The notes under the pieces were generated by a model. That model ran no database searches and was not told the DNA's origin. It was given only the letters and a program-made list of their open reading frames with translations. A DNA stretch of 64,000 nucleotides from positions 24,716,975-24,780,974 of the forward strand of contig NC_134283.1 in NCBI RefSeq assembly GCF_949628215.1. Reading direction: 5' to 3'. Position numbers and translations under genes: made by a program. Positions 1-11,777 of the stretch are shown here, piece after piece. The first letter of the stretch is position 1, and each line of letters starts with the position of its first letter. The stretch comes from Phalacrocorax aristotelis (lineage: Eukaryota; Chordata; Aves; Suliformes; Phalacrocoracidae).

Positions 1-3000
1 AGGAGCTTTTTGCCCTTGGAGGGATTTTTCTATCTGGAGATCTTGAAGCAGTTTCTTTCTGGGGTGAGTCAGTTGTGTGCTGTGCGGGGAGAAGGGAGCG
101 TCTGGTCCTGACACTGGGGAAAGCTTGGAGGAGCAGCCAGGCTGGCAGTGCTGGCTCTAGGCTGCAGCTCCTAGAAATGCTCCCTGCAGAGCCAAAAAGC
201 AGGCACAGAGCCCCAGCCCCAGGTCCCTGGGGGCCTGGCTGGGGCACCAGCTGATTCCCAGCCCACCAGCAGTGCTCCAGTGCCGACTCAGGCACAGTAA
301 AGCCTTGTGCAGCTGATGTAGCACTGGGAAATCCCCAGACCAAACAGGTTGTGCTAGTGAAGCGCAGCGGGCACTGGCAGTGCCTGCACGGCAGCCCCAG
401 AGGTGCTGCTCAAGGATCATGCCTCTGCCATCCACCTTGTGAGCTGTGTACGTAGCCCGTGGTCACGGGACCTGCTATAACCTGCTCTCATTTCACATCC
501 CCGTGCCTCAGTTTCCCCACTGTAATAACTGGAATAGTATCAGTGCTGTTGATCAGTTAATACTGGTGATTTCCTAGCGCTGATGATGCCCACCTGGAAA
601 ATACACAGCTGTTGGCATCCCCCTTCCCCACCACTTTTTTAGGTGGTTTCAGTCACTGAAGGGGTGATACGGCTGTGCCTGTGTCATGCCTGCCCGCTGG
701 CTTTACCAGTGAGCGTGGGCACAGTTATGCTGGAGCAGAGCCAAGCAGTGACCACGCTGGGTGGTGATGCATCTCCTCCTCCTTGCTCTCGCAGGAGACC
801 CTGGTGATGAGGAGCAGCAAGGTGCAGGCAGCAGGCCACACCATGGGGTACCAGGGCCTCATGCAGAGCAGCAGGCAGGAGCTGTCATGGGCAGCGCTGC
901 CCGCTCCCCTGCAGCAGGGGTGGCTGGCAGGGTGGGCTGGGCAGGGCTGGCACTTCCACAAGCACTGCAATATGGGCCCAGGCATGCACGGACAGGCCTG
1001 GCAGGAGGGTATGGATGGATCTGAGAGGTTTTGCCCTTTCCACAGTGGTTTTCACCCTTTGAAACCTCGTGCCTCCAGCTGAAAACTTTATTTTTCATGT
1101 GGCTGCTGGGCACAGCGAGGGCTCCCCCAAAGTCCCCCTGGGCAGGAAGGCCAGCACAGCCGGTGTCTGGCAGGAGAAAGGGTCTGTTGAGAGTCACTGT
1201 GGGTCAGGTTTGGTGATGGTGCCCTGACCCCTGGCAGGGCATGGCACACCACTGGAGCATGCCTGTGGCAGCAGAGTGTCAGGGCTGGACCCACTGGGAA
1301 GTCAGGCTCATGGGGGAAGATCCTCATTGCGCCTTCTTAACCCCAGCTTGAACCTTCCCCATCTCCCATCTTGTGCTGATTAGTGCTAAGATGGTGCTCT
1401 GCTGCTGGTGGCATGGGCAGCACCGAACAGTGTGGGGCACCGTGTTGTTTTCTGTGGCAGGGGAGGAGGAGGGCCTTTGGTACAAAACCTGCAGGCAGAC
1501 AGGCAGGCAGGAGAGATGCTTTCCCCCCTCCCCTGCCTGCCACCTCCCTGGCAAAAGGGGCTGGGAGTGCTCCCAGCAGGGGAAAGGCTGCCCAGACAGT
1601 CCCTCGGCATCGGAGCAATAGCAAGGTCCAAAAATGTGCCTGTGGCTCGGGGAGGTAGAAAGCATCCTGCAGATGACGGCTACACACCTGGCAGAGGGGT
1701 AATACTGGGTTGTGGTGTCCGGCAGTCAGCAGGTTCTCTTCACCAGCTCTTCACGTGTGTATGTAAAGGGGCAGGATTTGGGCTGGCTTTAACCTCAGCT
1801 CCTGTTTCACAGCCACCGAGCTGTTGACACGGAACGCCAGGATGTGCTGGGAATTACAGCCCTCCCACCGAGGGTGGCAGAGCCAGGCTGTGTGCCACGC
1901 CTCTGCCTCCCGCTAGCTGCCACCCAGAAAGCCCTGTTTCATGTCCCGAGACAGGGGAGGAAGATGTTTCAGTAATGATAGTTCACCCCGAGCTGGCCTT
2001 CCCTCCCCTTCCACTTCACAGCCTCAAGGCAGCAACCCCAGAGCTGGCGGCACTGCAGGGTGAGTGGCTCTGGTGCAACCGAGAGCCTGCCCTGCCAGCA
2101 CATTTGCTCCCTCCCGCCTGCCCATGGACCCTGAAAGCCTCCCAGCTTCCCCGCATTGCCTGTACCAGCCCCTGGGAGTAGTTCAGGGATTCCCAGGACC
2201 ACAGGCTGTGGCTGTGGCTCCTGGCAAAGCCAGTGAGAGGTTTCCAAGCACAACACCATGGAAGATCTTGAGGCTGTGGCTGTGGGTAGGGAGCATGTCT
2301 GAGGCTGGGCTTGCCTATGCAGCCTGGGCAGCTCCGGAGCTGGAGCGGGAACCTGATGTGGCACGACACAGTAATGTCTACTGTGCTTCCTGCGGGCACT
2401 GCTCTGCTTTCCTCCTCGTGGAACTGCAGGTTCAACCTCATTCATAGTGTGGGGAGCTGGAGGGACAATTGCTTGCTGCCTCCCAGCAGGGATTTGCTCT
2501 TGCAGCCAGCTGAGAGGGGTGAAGAGCTGCCAGTGCTAGGGTGAAGAGCACCCACATAGCTGAACTGGTGTTTGCTGGGAAGTGCTGTGCCATGGGAAGA
2601 CGATTGCAGTATCCTCTGGACTAAACGGGCCTCGTGGAGCCCTGTCAGCCCAAGAGCTGGTGACCAAACCTCCAAAGCGGCCAGTGGCCAGAGCAGGGCA
2701 GGGGCAGGGCTCCTTCTCCTCCAGCCCCTGCAGCCACCCCAACCCCAGGGAGCCTCCTTGCTGGCATCCCTCTGCCCACAGCTGTCATGTGGCTGCTGGC
2801 TGCTAGGACATCAGAAGAGGAAGGTCTGAAAATAATCACTCCCTCATGTTTTCCTTTCAAAATGAGGGAGTTGTGATTGTGGGGAATTTTTGTGACTCTC
2901 AGAGCTGACTATTAGCCAGCTCCTTGGTGAGTCAGGCACTTGCCCCTTCCCATGGCGCAGCGTGGGCCCCCGGTGCTGCCAGGCTGGCTGGAGCTTGGGG

Positions 3001-5381
3001 GCATGCCTGCTCCTGGAGGTCCCCAGCCTGTCTTGCAGGGCCACAGCGTTTCTTGCCACCTCCAGCTGTGGGTCTGCGAGTGGAAGCGGCCCCAAGGTCT
3101 TGATGCCTCTGCTGGCCTCAGCCCCAGCCCCTGCTGCTCCCTGTCCCACTGGGCATCCTCTCTGCGGAGCCTCTCAAGGCTACAGGGCTTGTGCCACCAC
3201 TTGCTCTGTCCTTGCCCCGCACAGGCTGTGCTGTCTCACTGCAGAAATGCTGCAGCGAGGAGGTGAGCGTCGCGCTGGAGCGCAACACCTGCCTGTTCCT
3301 GCCTGTGCCTCTCTACCCATGGCCAGGATATCACGTGGCAGGGCTGGAGACCTCCCGAGCTGATGGGACATTGCCATTCCTGCTGTTCTTTTGTACCCAG
3401 CACAGCACATGCTCTTTGCTGTGTGTTGGTCCTGCCTTTGGTTTTGGGGCAGATAATAAGGAATTTCTTAGAAAATACCACCAGGGCTCAAGACCCAGCC
3501 TGTGCCCTGTCTGGCTGATGCCATCGAGCAGTGTCAGCGCCGCTGCCTGCAGCAGCACCCGTCAGTGACTAGGTCAACGCTGGCAGGAGTCACTGGCACA
3601 TGCATATTTGGGGATGCTACTCTCTGCTGTGCCAGGATCAGCAGGTGGTGGGCAGTGTTGCTGGGCTGGCTGCTTGGCAGGATTGGCACGGGGTGCTGCT
3701 GTGTGGCTCAGGGGGTGCAGGATAAAGCCATCACACTTCTCTTGCGATGGGAGACACTGCTATCAGCCTGTTACGTGTGCCTGAGCATGCTGGCACTGCC
3801 CGGACAGCCCTCTGCCTGGCAGACCATATCCTGGGGACATAGCAGCCACAGCATGGCACTGCGCTTGGCAGCAGCCACAGTTAGCAGGTGCTGTTTCCAT
3901 TAGCTGGTGTTGAGAGAGGAGTGTCCCTCTTCGGGAATGGCTGGTTCCCTGCTGTGTCTACCTGCTGCCCCTTCTCCTTGTATGGGGCAAAGCAACCATT
4001 GGTTCTCCTTTTCTGCCCTTGCCTAATGCTTGGTGGTGCCGCCCGGTAGTGGTGGTGCCAGAGGGTGACGGCAGTGGAGACGTGCTCTGGACTCTGTGCA
4101 GGGCGGCTGGGGCTGCAGGGTCTCCCCAGCTCTGCCAGCACCAGCAGGTCCTGCAGCCCTGAGCTAGCCTGCCCCAGACCTCCGGCAGAAGTGGACTCTC
4201 TAATCTGAAGCCCAAATAAACGGCTGCAGAGTATAGTATGAATATGCAGCTCTGTAACCTGTGATATACTTTGCTGCTGCCCTTCTTCTTACACCTGACA
4301 CACCTTTGTTTAAAGTGTTCCAGCGGAGTGTTGTTTATTCAGGGCATTATTAGCAGTATCTCAGCCTCCTTTTTTCTATCCTGTGACTCAGGGATAGTTT
4401 AGTGCAATTTCTTCCATCTTTCCTCCATATCAAAGATATCTGGCAAGGTCGTGTTTATTGTTTGCAGTTAATGTTTAATATTTCCTACTACTGGCTTCTT
4501 AGGGTTGGTCTTAATTACACCCTTCTAATGTAAGACAAAAGTCAGTGAGCGAGACCGCGCTCGCACTTGGGCTGTGGCTCAGAGCCTGGCACCAAGCACC
4601 CCTCGTCCTGCTGGTGCCACTGGGCCAGGTGCCTGGTGCTGCCAGCACCCCCTCCCCTTTCCCCACTCTGCAGCTCACGGGCTGCATCGGGAGGGTGGCT
4701 GCTCCATGTGTGTCGGTGCAGGGCATCCAGCGTGGGGCCCGGCACTGCCACGGCAGCCTCCACGTGCCGCAGCAATGCGGACAAGCAGCAGTTGTTTTTG
4801 AGCAGCTCGAGTGGAAGAAAGGATCAACATGCTATTTATTTTGTCTGGGCTTTAAATGCTGGTGCTGGATTTTCCTCTTGCTGGCTGGGGTGAATTGTTG
4901 AAACAGATTAGTAAAAACTAAAAAAAAATTAAAAATCAACAGAGTGCAGAGGGCAAAATGCCCTGCTCCTTGCAGGACAGTGAGGTGTTGCACGCCACCT
5001 TGCAGACCCGGGAGCCTGGGAGATTCCTGCACTCTTTTTCCCCCAAAACTGGGGAGCTGGATGAGGGAGCGGCAGCACTGCCTCTGCACTCCTCACACCT
5101 CCCTCCACTGTGTCACATCGGTGTGTTTGCAGGCAGGGCCCCCTCTGCCTTTGCTGCCTCCCGAGGAGGTATTGGTCACCCTCCACTTCGGGGCTCTCAG
5201 GCTATAAATGTCAGGGGGTGGCGAGGGGTGGCCGGGCCAAGGCACAACCCGACACCACCTTTCCCTCATTCACACTGACATTTTGTCAAATGCCAGTGGG
5301 AAGGGGGGGTTGCTTATCTTCTGGCACACACTCCAGTGACCTTCACAGCTCTGGCCAGGTGCCTCCTTGCTGTATTTACAC

Positions 5382-5391
5382 TTATTTATAG
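5382..5391 (+). promoter_or_regulatory. MEF2-type site TTATTTATAG in intron 1
   Basis: This is a perfect match to YTAWWWWTAR in an otherwise GC-rich part of the intron. MEF2 factors are known regulators of PGC-1 alpha, and a role here is conjecture. Confidence 0.25.
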
Positions 5392-8300
5392 CTCTCTCCT
5401 CCATCCCTACCTCTGCCCTCCTTCCCGGTACTGGAGGGGGGCTGCCCACCCCATGCGGGTCCCTCTGGGCTGGGATGGAGCTGGCATGTCCTTGGGGATG
5501 ATAAGGGGCTGCCAGCACCTAGCTTTGCCCCCACCAGGGTGCTGGTGGCCTGACCACATGGGGATCATGTCCCCTGGGTAGGAGCTATGGGGACAGCAGG
5601 GTGCACCCCGGGGGCGATAGGGCCGGGTTTGGCCCCACTGTGGGCCGTGGTGGTTGTGTGCCCCATTGCCTCCCTGCTCCGGTGCTGGGGCAGCTCAGGA
5701 GGGTGCTGGGGGTCTCCAGGCGCCTGTCCCTGCCTGCCCGAGTGAGTGGGCTCCCACCTGCCCAAAGCAGCTAGCAGGGTGGGCAGCTGTGCCCACCGCT
5801 GCACCAGCCAGCCTGCTGCTGCCTGCCTGGGGGAGAGTTCATCCCAGTGAAACAGCTGGGTGGTGCCTGTCTCCCTGCATGGCTGTAAGCCCCATTTCAA
5901 GCAGTCTGTAGTTACGGATTCCCCTGATAAGCCCGGACAGCTCTCTCCAAAACCCCTGCCCAAGGATTTTCTTTCCTTTTTAGAGACAAGCCTGGGGTGA
6001 GGGCAAGGAGGGGGAAACTCCATGGCCAACTGCGAACATGGGCACCAGGAGCTGGCGCTGTCTGTGCCACCGAGGGAGGGCTGGCAGGAGCTGACACTTA
6101 ATGTTCTCAGTGTTTCTCACCTTCTGCTGGTTTGGGTCCCAGCCTAAATGCTACTGGCTAATTTGGGGCTCTGTCTCCAGTGCGTGTGGATATATATTTA
6201 TCCCTTAATGCTTTGGGTAGGCACTCAGCTGTAGGGAGGGAGGAAGCTCTGTGCGGGGCTGAATCACCGCTTCAGCTCCTCGGTGAGGAGATGGGCTGCC
6301 TGTTTCTGGCTGGTTCCTTTGGCCCCTCTGAGGAGCTGCCGCTTTCTTCCCTTTATTCTGTACAGCAAAGTGGCCTGTGAGTGATGAGGCATTTGCAAAG
6401 CATCCTGGGACTGTGTATGCAGGCAGCAATGCAAATCTGGCCTCCCAGGCTTAAACAGGATTAAATTCCCGTGAAGGTGCTGCGCCCATCCAGCAGCGCT
6501 TTCATGCCGGCAGACTTCAGAAGCTTAAACTTTTGCAGCCTCACTAAACATGAGCACAATGTATGTGCCATCACCTGGCGCACTCAGAGCCTTGCTCCTA
6601 AATACTTGGACACAACTTCAAGGGGCTGGACCCAGGGGTTTTACAGATAAGGGAAATTTCTCCTGGTGCTGTTGTCAGGGGTGTGACAGAGGAGAAGACC
6701 TGCAGGTCTCTGTGTCACGGTCACTGCCCCATCCCAAGCCCTCTGATCCAGCTAAGCACTGCAGGCAACGGCCGGCTGAGTTCTGTTGCTTGCCCTGGTT
6801 TAAGTTGCTATTGCCTGGCAACAGGGCTGTGGTTCCCTCAAGACAGTGCCTGTAGGTGGCATTGCCCCTTTGCTTCTTTCCCAGGCTTGCTGCAGGGAAG
6901 GCAAAACCCCAGAGCATCAGCATTTGCCTGAAGGCTGCTGAACTCGGGGTGCAGGTGCCTGTTTTCAGGCTGGCAGGCAGGAGGGCCATGCGCTGCCTGC
7001 TCCCCGGCCAAGCTGGCTGTGCACACATGGAGCCAATGTCTGCTCTTGGTGGGCTCGCTGGGTATAGGCTGCTCCCAGGAGCCAGCAGCCTGGCCCCAGC
7101 CAGCCTCTCCAGCCTGCTGACCAGGGCAGTTTAGTCTGAGGTGCCCAAGCTGACACTGAAAAGCGGAAAACATTTCCTGTCTCATTAATCCAATATTTGA
7201 ATTAGACCTGGGCTTGGAGAAGAACCTCATCCATGACTTTAGGAGCCAGCACGGAGCTGTGCTCAGTGGGGCATCCTGCTGGCTGCCCTCACCCTGCTGC
7301 ACGTCCAGCCCAGGACACATGCTGGAGCTGCTGGGGACACTAGAGGTGGTTGCCAGCATCAGCCACCCTCATGATCGTGCAGGGAGATGGAGCTAACCCC
7401 CATGCCAGCTCCTCGTCCCGCTTGCCACTGCCCTGGGAAGGGCAAAGATCGGGGATGGGAAGTCAGAGCAGCAGGTGCCGTGGTGGGTGCAGTCCCCAGA
7501 GCACCCGGGAGCTCTTCCATTCACAGACCCAGGAGACAAAGGGATTCTGACCAAGGAGCCACCGGAAGCTCTTAGACTGAATTCCTCACATGGGGTTTCC
7601 GGGAGAAGGCATAGCGCAGGCTGGGGGTCAAGCCAGCCTCTTCTCACCTGCAGTGCTTGTGTAGTGGGCCTGCTGTTTCTTGACTGGAAATGTTTAGGTG
7701 CAGCCGAAGCTCCCTGGGACAGGAGAGTTGGCAAGGTGACCTCTGGGCATCCTTGGCTGCTGGTTTGGAGGTGGTCCCTCCTGCTTTCTCACTACCATCA
7801 GCTCTGCCATGGTGGACATGGACAGTGGGTCTGGCAGCAGGGTGGTACAGCCGCAGCGGGCACAGAGCCCTCCTGATCTCCAGGCTGTCCCTGGGCACGC
7901 ACAGCATGGCTGCTGCTGGATCTGGCCATCCTCAGCAAGGACACAAAATGAGCACAAACCCTTGGTGTGAGGGTCCCTGCCAGCCTCCCAGGGCAACCCC
8001 TGCTACCAATATTGAAGTTATAAACCTCTCACAGTGGGGAAGGGCTGTCTGAGCTCGGCAGTAAATGAATGAAAATGTTAACGCTCTGTCCTCCCAGCAA
8101 GCAAAGCCTCTGCAGAAGCGAAGCTCCTTGCAACACGCAAGCTAGTAACAGCTGCCTCTCTGTCCTGTAACTGTGACTGCATTTCTGCTAGGGCTGAGGT
8201 CAGAGTTGGTTCATCCTTTAAGGAAAGCTGAGGAGGACGTCTCTGGATGGAGGCCGTTCCTCCAAATGCCTTCCACCTTTTAGCTTTGGCTTTCAGGTGC

Positions 8301-9351
8301 AGCTGCCTGCGTGGTGCTGCTGTGGGGAGCTCCTGCAGCTGGAGCGGATGCCCAGGCTTCAGCTGCTGCTCCCCCCAAAGGATGTAGGTGTGTGGCATGG
8401 GGGCACCCGCATAGTTTCCTGGGCATCCCTCTTCCCTGGAGCAGGGATTCATCAGACAAGTCTCAAGGAGCTGCCGGCAGCTTTCTGGTCGTGATCACAC
8501 TGCAGCACGCACGGGCCAGGTGTCTGGGCTGGAGGATCTCTCTGAATTTTAGAGCATGTCTCCATGGGTGTTTGCTGGCTGCACACCAAGAACCCATGGC
8601 TGATCTTCCTACAAACTCCCAAGTAAAATTAGAACAAAAGTTCACTCCTCTCCCAAGGCAGCAGGAAATGCAAAGGGTGGGAAAAGGGAAAGTCAGAGCA
8701 GATGAGGTCCAGTGCCCACAGGCAGCATCCCCATCACTGCCACCCCCTACCCGGGCCAGGGGCTGGGTCCTCCCCCACTCCTGCAGCCAGCCTAGAGGGG
8801 CTCTGTTCTCAGTGCTCAGTGCCGAGCTAGCGGTGCTCCGAGTGACAGATTCCCTCCCAAGACTCAAGGCCTTGGTGGCTGGGCTGGTTAAATGACCCTT
8901 TCTAGCAGAGGGGGCTGGCTGGAGCTGCAGCTTTGCCCTGGGATGCCCTGCCTCATGCCCATGTGGGCGGCCACGCTGAGCAAAGGCTCTCCCTGCTTTT
9001 TCCAGGGAGGAGGGGAACCGACGCAGGCAGAGATTTTTTGGGCACTCCTGATCTGTTCTAGCTGGGAACCTGGGAGCATCTGCTGCCAACCACTGCCTCG
9101 GGACAGCTGCATGCAGCATGGCAGTGCCTTCAGGGTGCCCAATGAGGGCAGCTCAGCAGCATTTGATTGCAGGAGTTTTATTTTTACCCATCCCTATTGC
9201 CAATGGGGACATGTCACATCTGTGGAGTTGATCAAAAGACATCCCGAGCACTGGTGTCAGCTGCTCCTTGTGATCTCAGCACCAGGATCTTTTCCCTTGT
9301 GGCATATCAAAAGGAGCAGGAGAATTTGACTGCTTTGCTATTTTTAATGGA

Positions 9352-9389
9352 ACGCACGCGCACGCGTGCGCACACATATATATATGTAT
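9352..9389. repeat. Alternating purine-pyrimidine tract (CG/CA then TA)
   Basis: Strict purine-pyrimidine alternation holds over 38 bases. It starts as CGCACGCG-type and changes into (TA)n. Such tracts can adopt Z-DNA. It lies in PPARGC1B intron 1. Confidence 0.8.
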
Positions 9390-11603
9390 GGCTTTTCTAA
9401 AAATAAAAGCCTTTGCCTTTGTTCCCATGGGAAGATTTGGGGAGAAGTGGGAGCCAAAGTTGTTGCAAGATTTTTCTGGAGCAGGCGCAAGAGCGGTGGC
9501 AGGAAATCAGGGACAAGCCACAGCAGGTAAGGGACACATCTGAAAGGCCAAAGGACGTCTGATCCCGGAACAGCCCAGGATGTTCCTGAGCAGAGAGGAC
9601 AGGACAGCTGGGGGAAAGGTAACATCTGTGTCCCCCAGAGCTGTCAGTGATGAGGACAGGGACCCTTGACCTGCTACATGCGCTCTGACCACCTGGGAAG
9701 GAAAGATTTTTGCAGGGCAGGTTTGAAAAGCCCCAGGCTTGGGGCATCCATGAGGAGTATCCAGATCCTGCAGCCATTCAAGGGGCTGCACAGACCTTTT
9801 TTTGTGCCCAATATACTTGGCGGCACCACGCACACGGATGTCTACCTGATATGCCTCCCTCCAGCGGCAGGCAGACAGAGGACATGGGGAGAGCATTCCC
9901 CCAGCACGGGGGCAGCTCCCTGTTCCGCCATGGGGTTTCCCTCACCAGCGAGGCTGGGGCAGTGTCAGCAGCTTCCCACAACCCCCAGCCCTGCTGTGGC
10001 CGTGGGGATGGCTGGGCCGGCAGTCTGCTGCTGGGGTACGGCACTGGCTCGCTATCAGGCCATGAAACTGCTCTCTCCTGCCCTTGTTGTGTCCTCCAAG
10101 CAACTCACCCTTTCCTTGCCACCCCTGGGAGGGAACAGGGCAGAAAGCAGGTGAGAAATGCAAAATGGGTTCTGTGTGCAGGGGTGTGTGTGTACGTGTG
10201 TGCACAGGAACATCCTTTGGTGTGGCACAGGGTATCTTAAACCCAGTGGCTAGCACCTGGCACACAGGCCCTTCAGTCTGTGGGAACATAGTTGATAATC
10301 CCAGATTATCCCAATTAAAAAAAAAAAAGAGGAGAAAGAGAGAAACACTGTATTTTCTATTCCTGCAGCTCAGTTTGAAATCCCTTTTCCTTCCCGTTGA
10401 GCATTGGAGGAGACTCTTCCAGGGTACTTCAGGAGGGGAGGGCCCTTGTTCTGCCCCTGCAGCAGCTCTCACATGCTCAGATGTGTGCCTTCTCCAAAAT
10501 CCATTTGCTCTGTAAATAAACTTGCTTCCCTCATCACCAGAAAACTCCCCCTGGGCAGCCAATACCAGGAGGAGTCGCACCAGACCTTTCCCCTCCCTGT
10601 TTGAACCTGGACATCAGTCAGTACAAAACCAAGCGTGACCCGAGGGCTCAGTGCAGGCTGTGAGTGGCAGTGCGGGCAGGGCCATGCCAGTGCCAACCCT
10701 TGCTCCCACGGGTTCTGGATGCAGCCGTGGGGCTTTGTGGCCGGACAGAAGCTGGGAGACAGGCAGAAGCAGGGCAGGTCCCAGCTGCCTTCTGTGGTTA
10801 AATGGAGATTTTTAGCTCGGTTACTAGAGCTTGCATCACCCCATGTGCACCCAGACATTGATTCGTTTCCATGCCATTTTTCTCATCCTGTGTGTGTGAC
10901 ATGGGGCCCAGGGTCTGTCTTGCCTTGGCAGTGCCTTGGGATGTGCAGGATGTGCAGCTTCCCCAGAGGAACTGTCCCTAAGCAGTTTGGTGCCATGTGG
11001 CAGGGATGGGGATGGGATACAGAGCAGCCACCCTGACTGAGTGTGAGGCTACCCACAGGAGCCTGGCCCCATGTGTTGCTGTCTTGTGTGAGCCCAAGTC
11101 TCTTGCCTTGCTCTGCTATTGCTGATCCCTGGGGCACCTGAATAACCCTGGGTGGCTTCAGTTTCCCCTAAAAGCAACAGCAGCTGCTTTACCGCAGTCC
11201 AGACAGCTGTGCTGTGCTTTGAGCTTCTGCTCACTGGAGGGGACGAGGCTCTTCCCTTGCAGACACTGCAGTTTCAACGGCTGCCACAGCAAGGGACACA
11301 AGAGTGGGGGGTTTTGTGGCCGTTGCGGGGCAGCTTTCACTAACTGTCAGTGCCAGTGCCAGGCTGTGCAAACTGATTTGCAAGGTGTGCAGCAAAGAGG
11401 TGCTCTCTGTGCTCTCCACTGCCATGTAATTGCTCCTGGAGGCACTTGGCAAAGCTGATTCCAAAGAGGGTCTGAGTAATGGGCTCAAGCAGAGGTGACG
11501 GCACGCAGGGAGACCAGCCGTCTCCGCAGGTTGTTGCTGCTGCCTTTGCTGCTTGCCCCTCTGGCACAGCAGCAGGCTCACCCACTTTCTCTTCTCTCCT
11601 TAG

Positions 11604-11777
11604 TATGAGGTGTCTGGCGAGGAGCACCTCTACTCTGACTTCCCCGAGATTGATTTGTCTCAGCTGGATGCCAGCGACTTTGACTCGGCCGGCTGCTTCA
11701 GCGAGCTGCAGTGGTGTGTGGAGCACTCGGAGACCGACTCCAGCCAGTACAGCACCGATGACTCCGAGCTCTTCCAG
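11604..11777 (+). CDS. PPARGC1B: PPARGC1B exon 2
   Basis: This exon has 58 codons and is phase 0 at both ends, with a TAG acceptor and a GTACCC donor. It encodes the N-terminal activation region. The blocks [19 protein letters not shown] and [16 protein letters not shown] are nearly identical to the mammalian protein. It ends in DDSELFQ, where mammalian exon 2 also ends. Confidence 0.96.

Larger units (their letters stand above)
1..11603 (+). other. PPARGC1B intron 1, 3' part
   Basis: This stretch precedes the first recognisable PPARGC1B exon in the window. It ends in a pyrimidine-rich tract and a TAG acceptor at 11601-11603. It is GC-rich with many chance open frames on both strands, and none of their translations resembles a known protein. 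Visible elements are a perfectly alternating purine-pyrimidine tract at 9352-9389 and a MEF2-type motif at 5382-5391. In mammals the first intron of this gene hosts mir-378 close to exon 1. I found no miR-378-like stem here, as expected if the window holds only the distal part of the intron. Confidence 0.75.

Noticed and set aside
8463-9119. Open frame of 218 codons on the minus strand
   Set aside because: It is a GC-rich chance frame inside an intron, its translation has no domain-like features, and similar frames exist on both strands around it.
1-11603. Possible mir-378 hairpin in PPARGC1B intron 1
   Set aside because: Mammalian mir-378a is in this intron near exon 1. I found no segment resembling its mature sequence. 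The CTGGGCTTGGAGAAG at about 7208 is not a match and has no partner arm.
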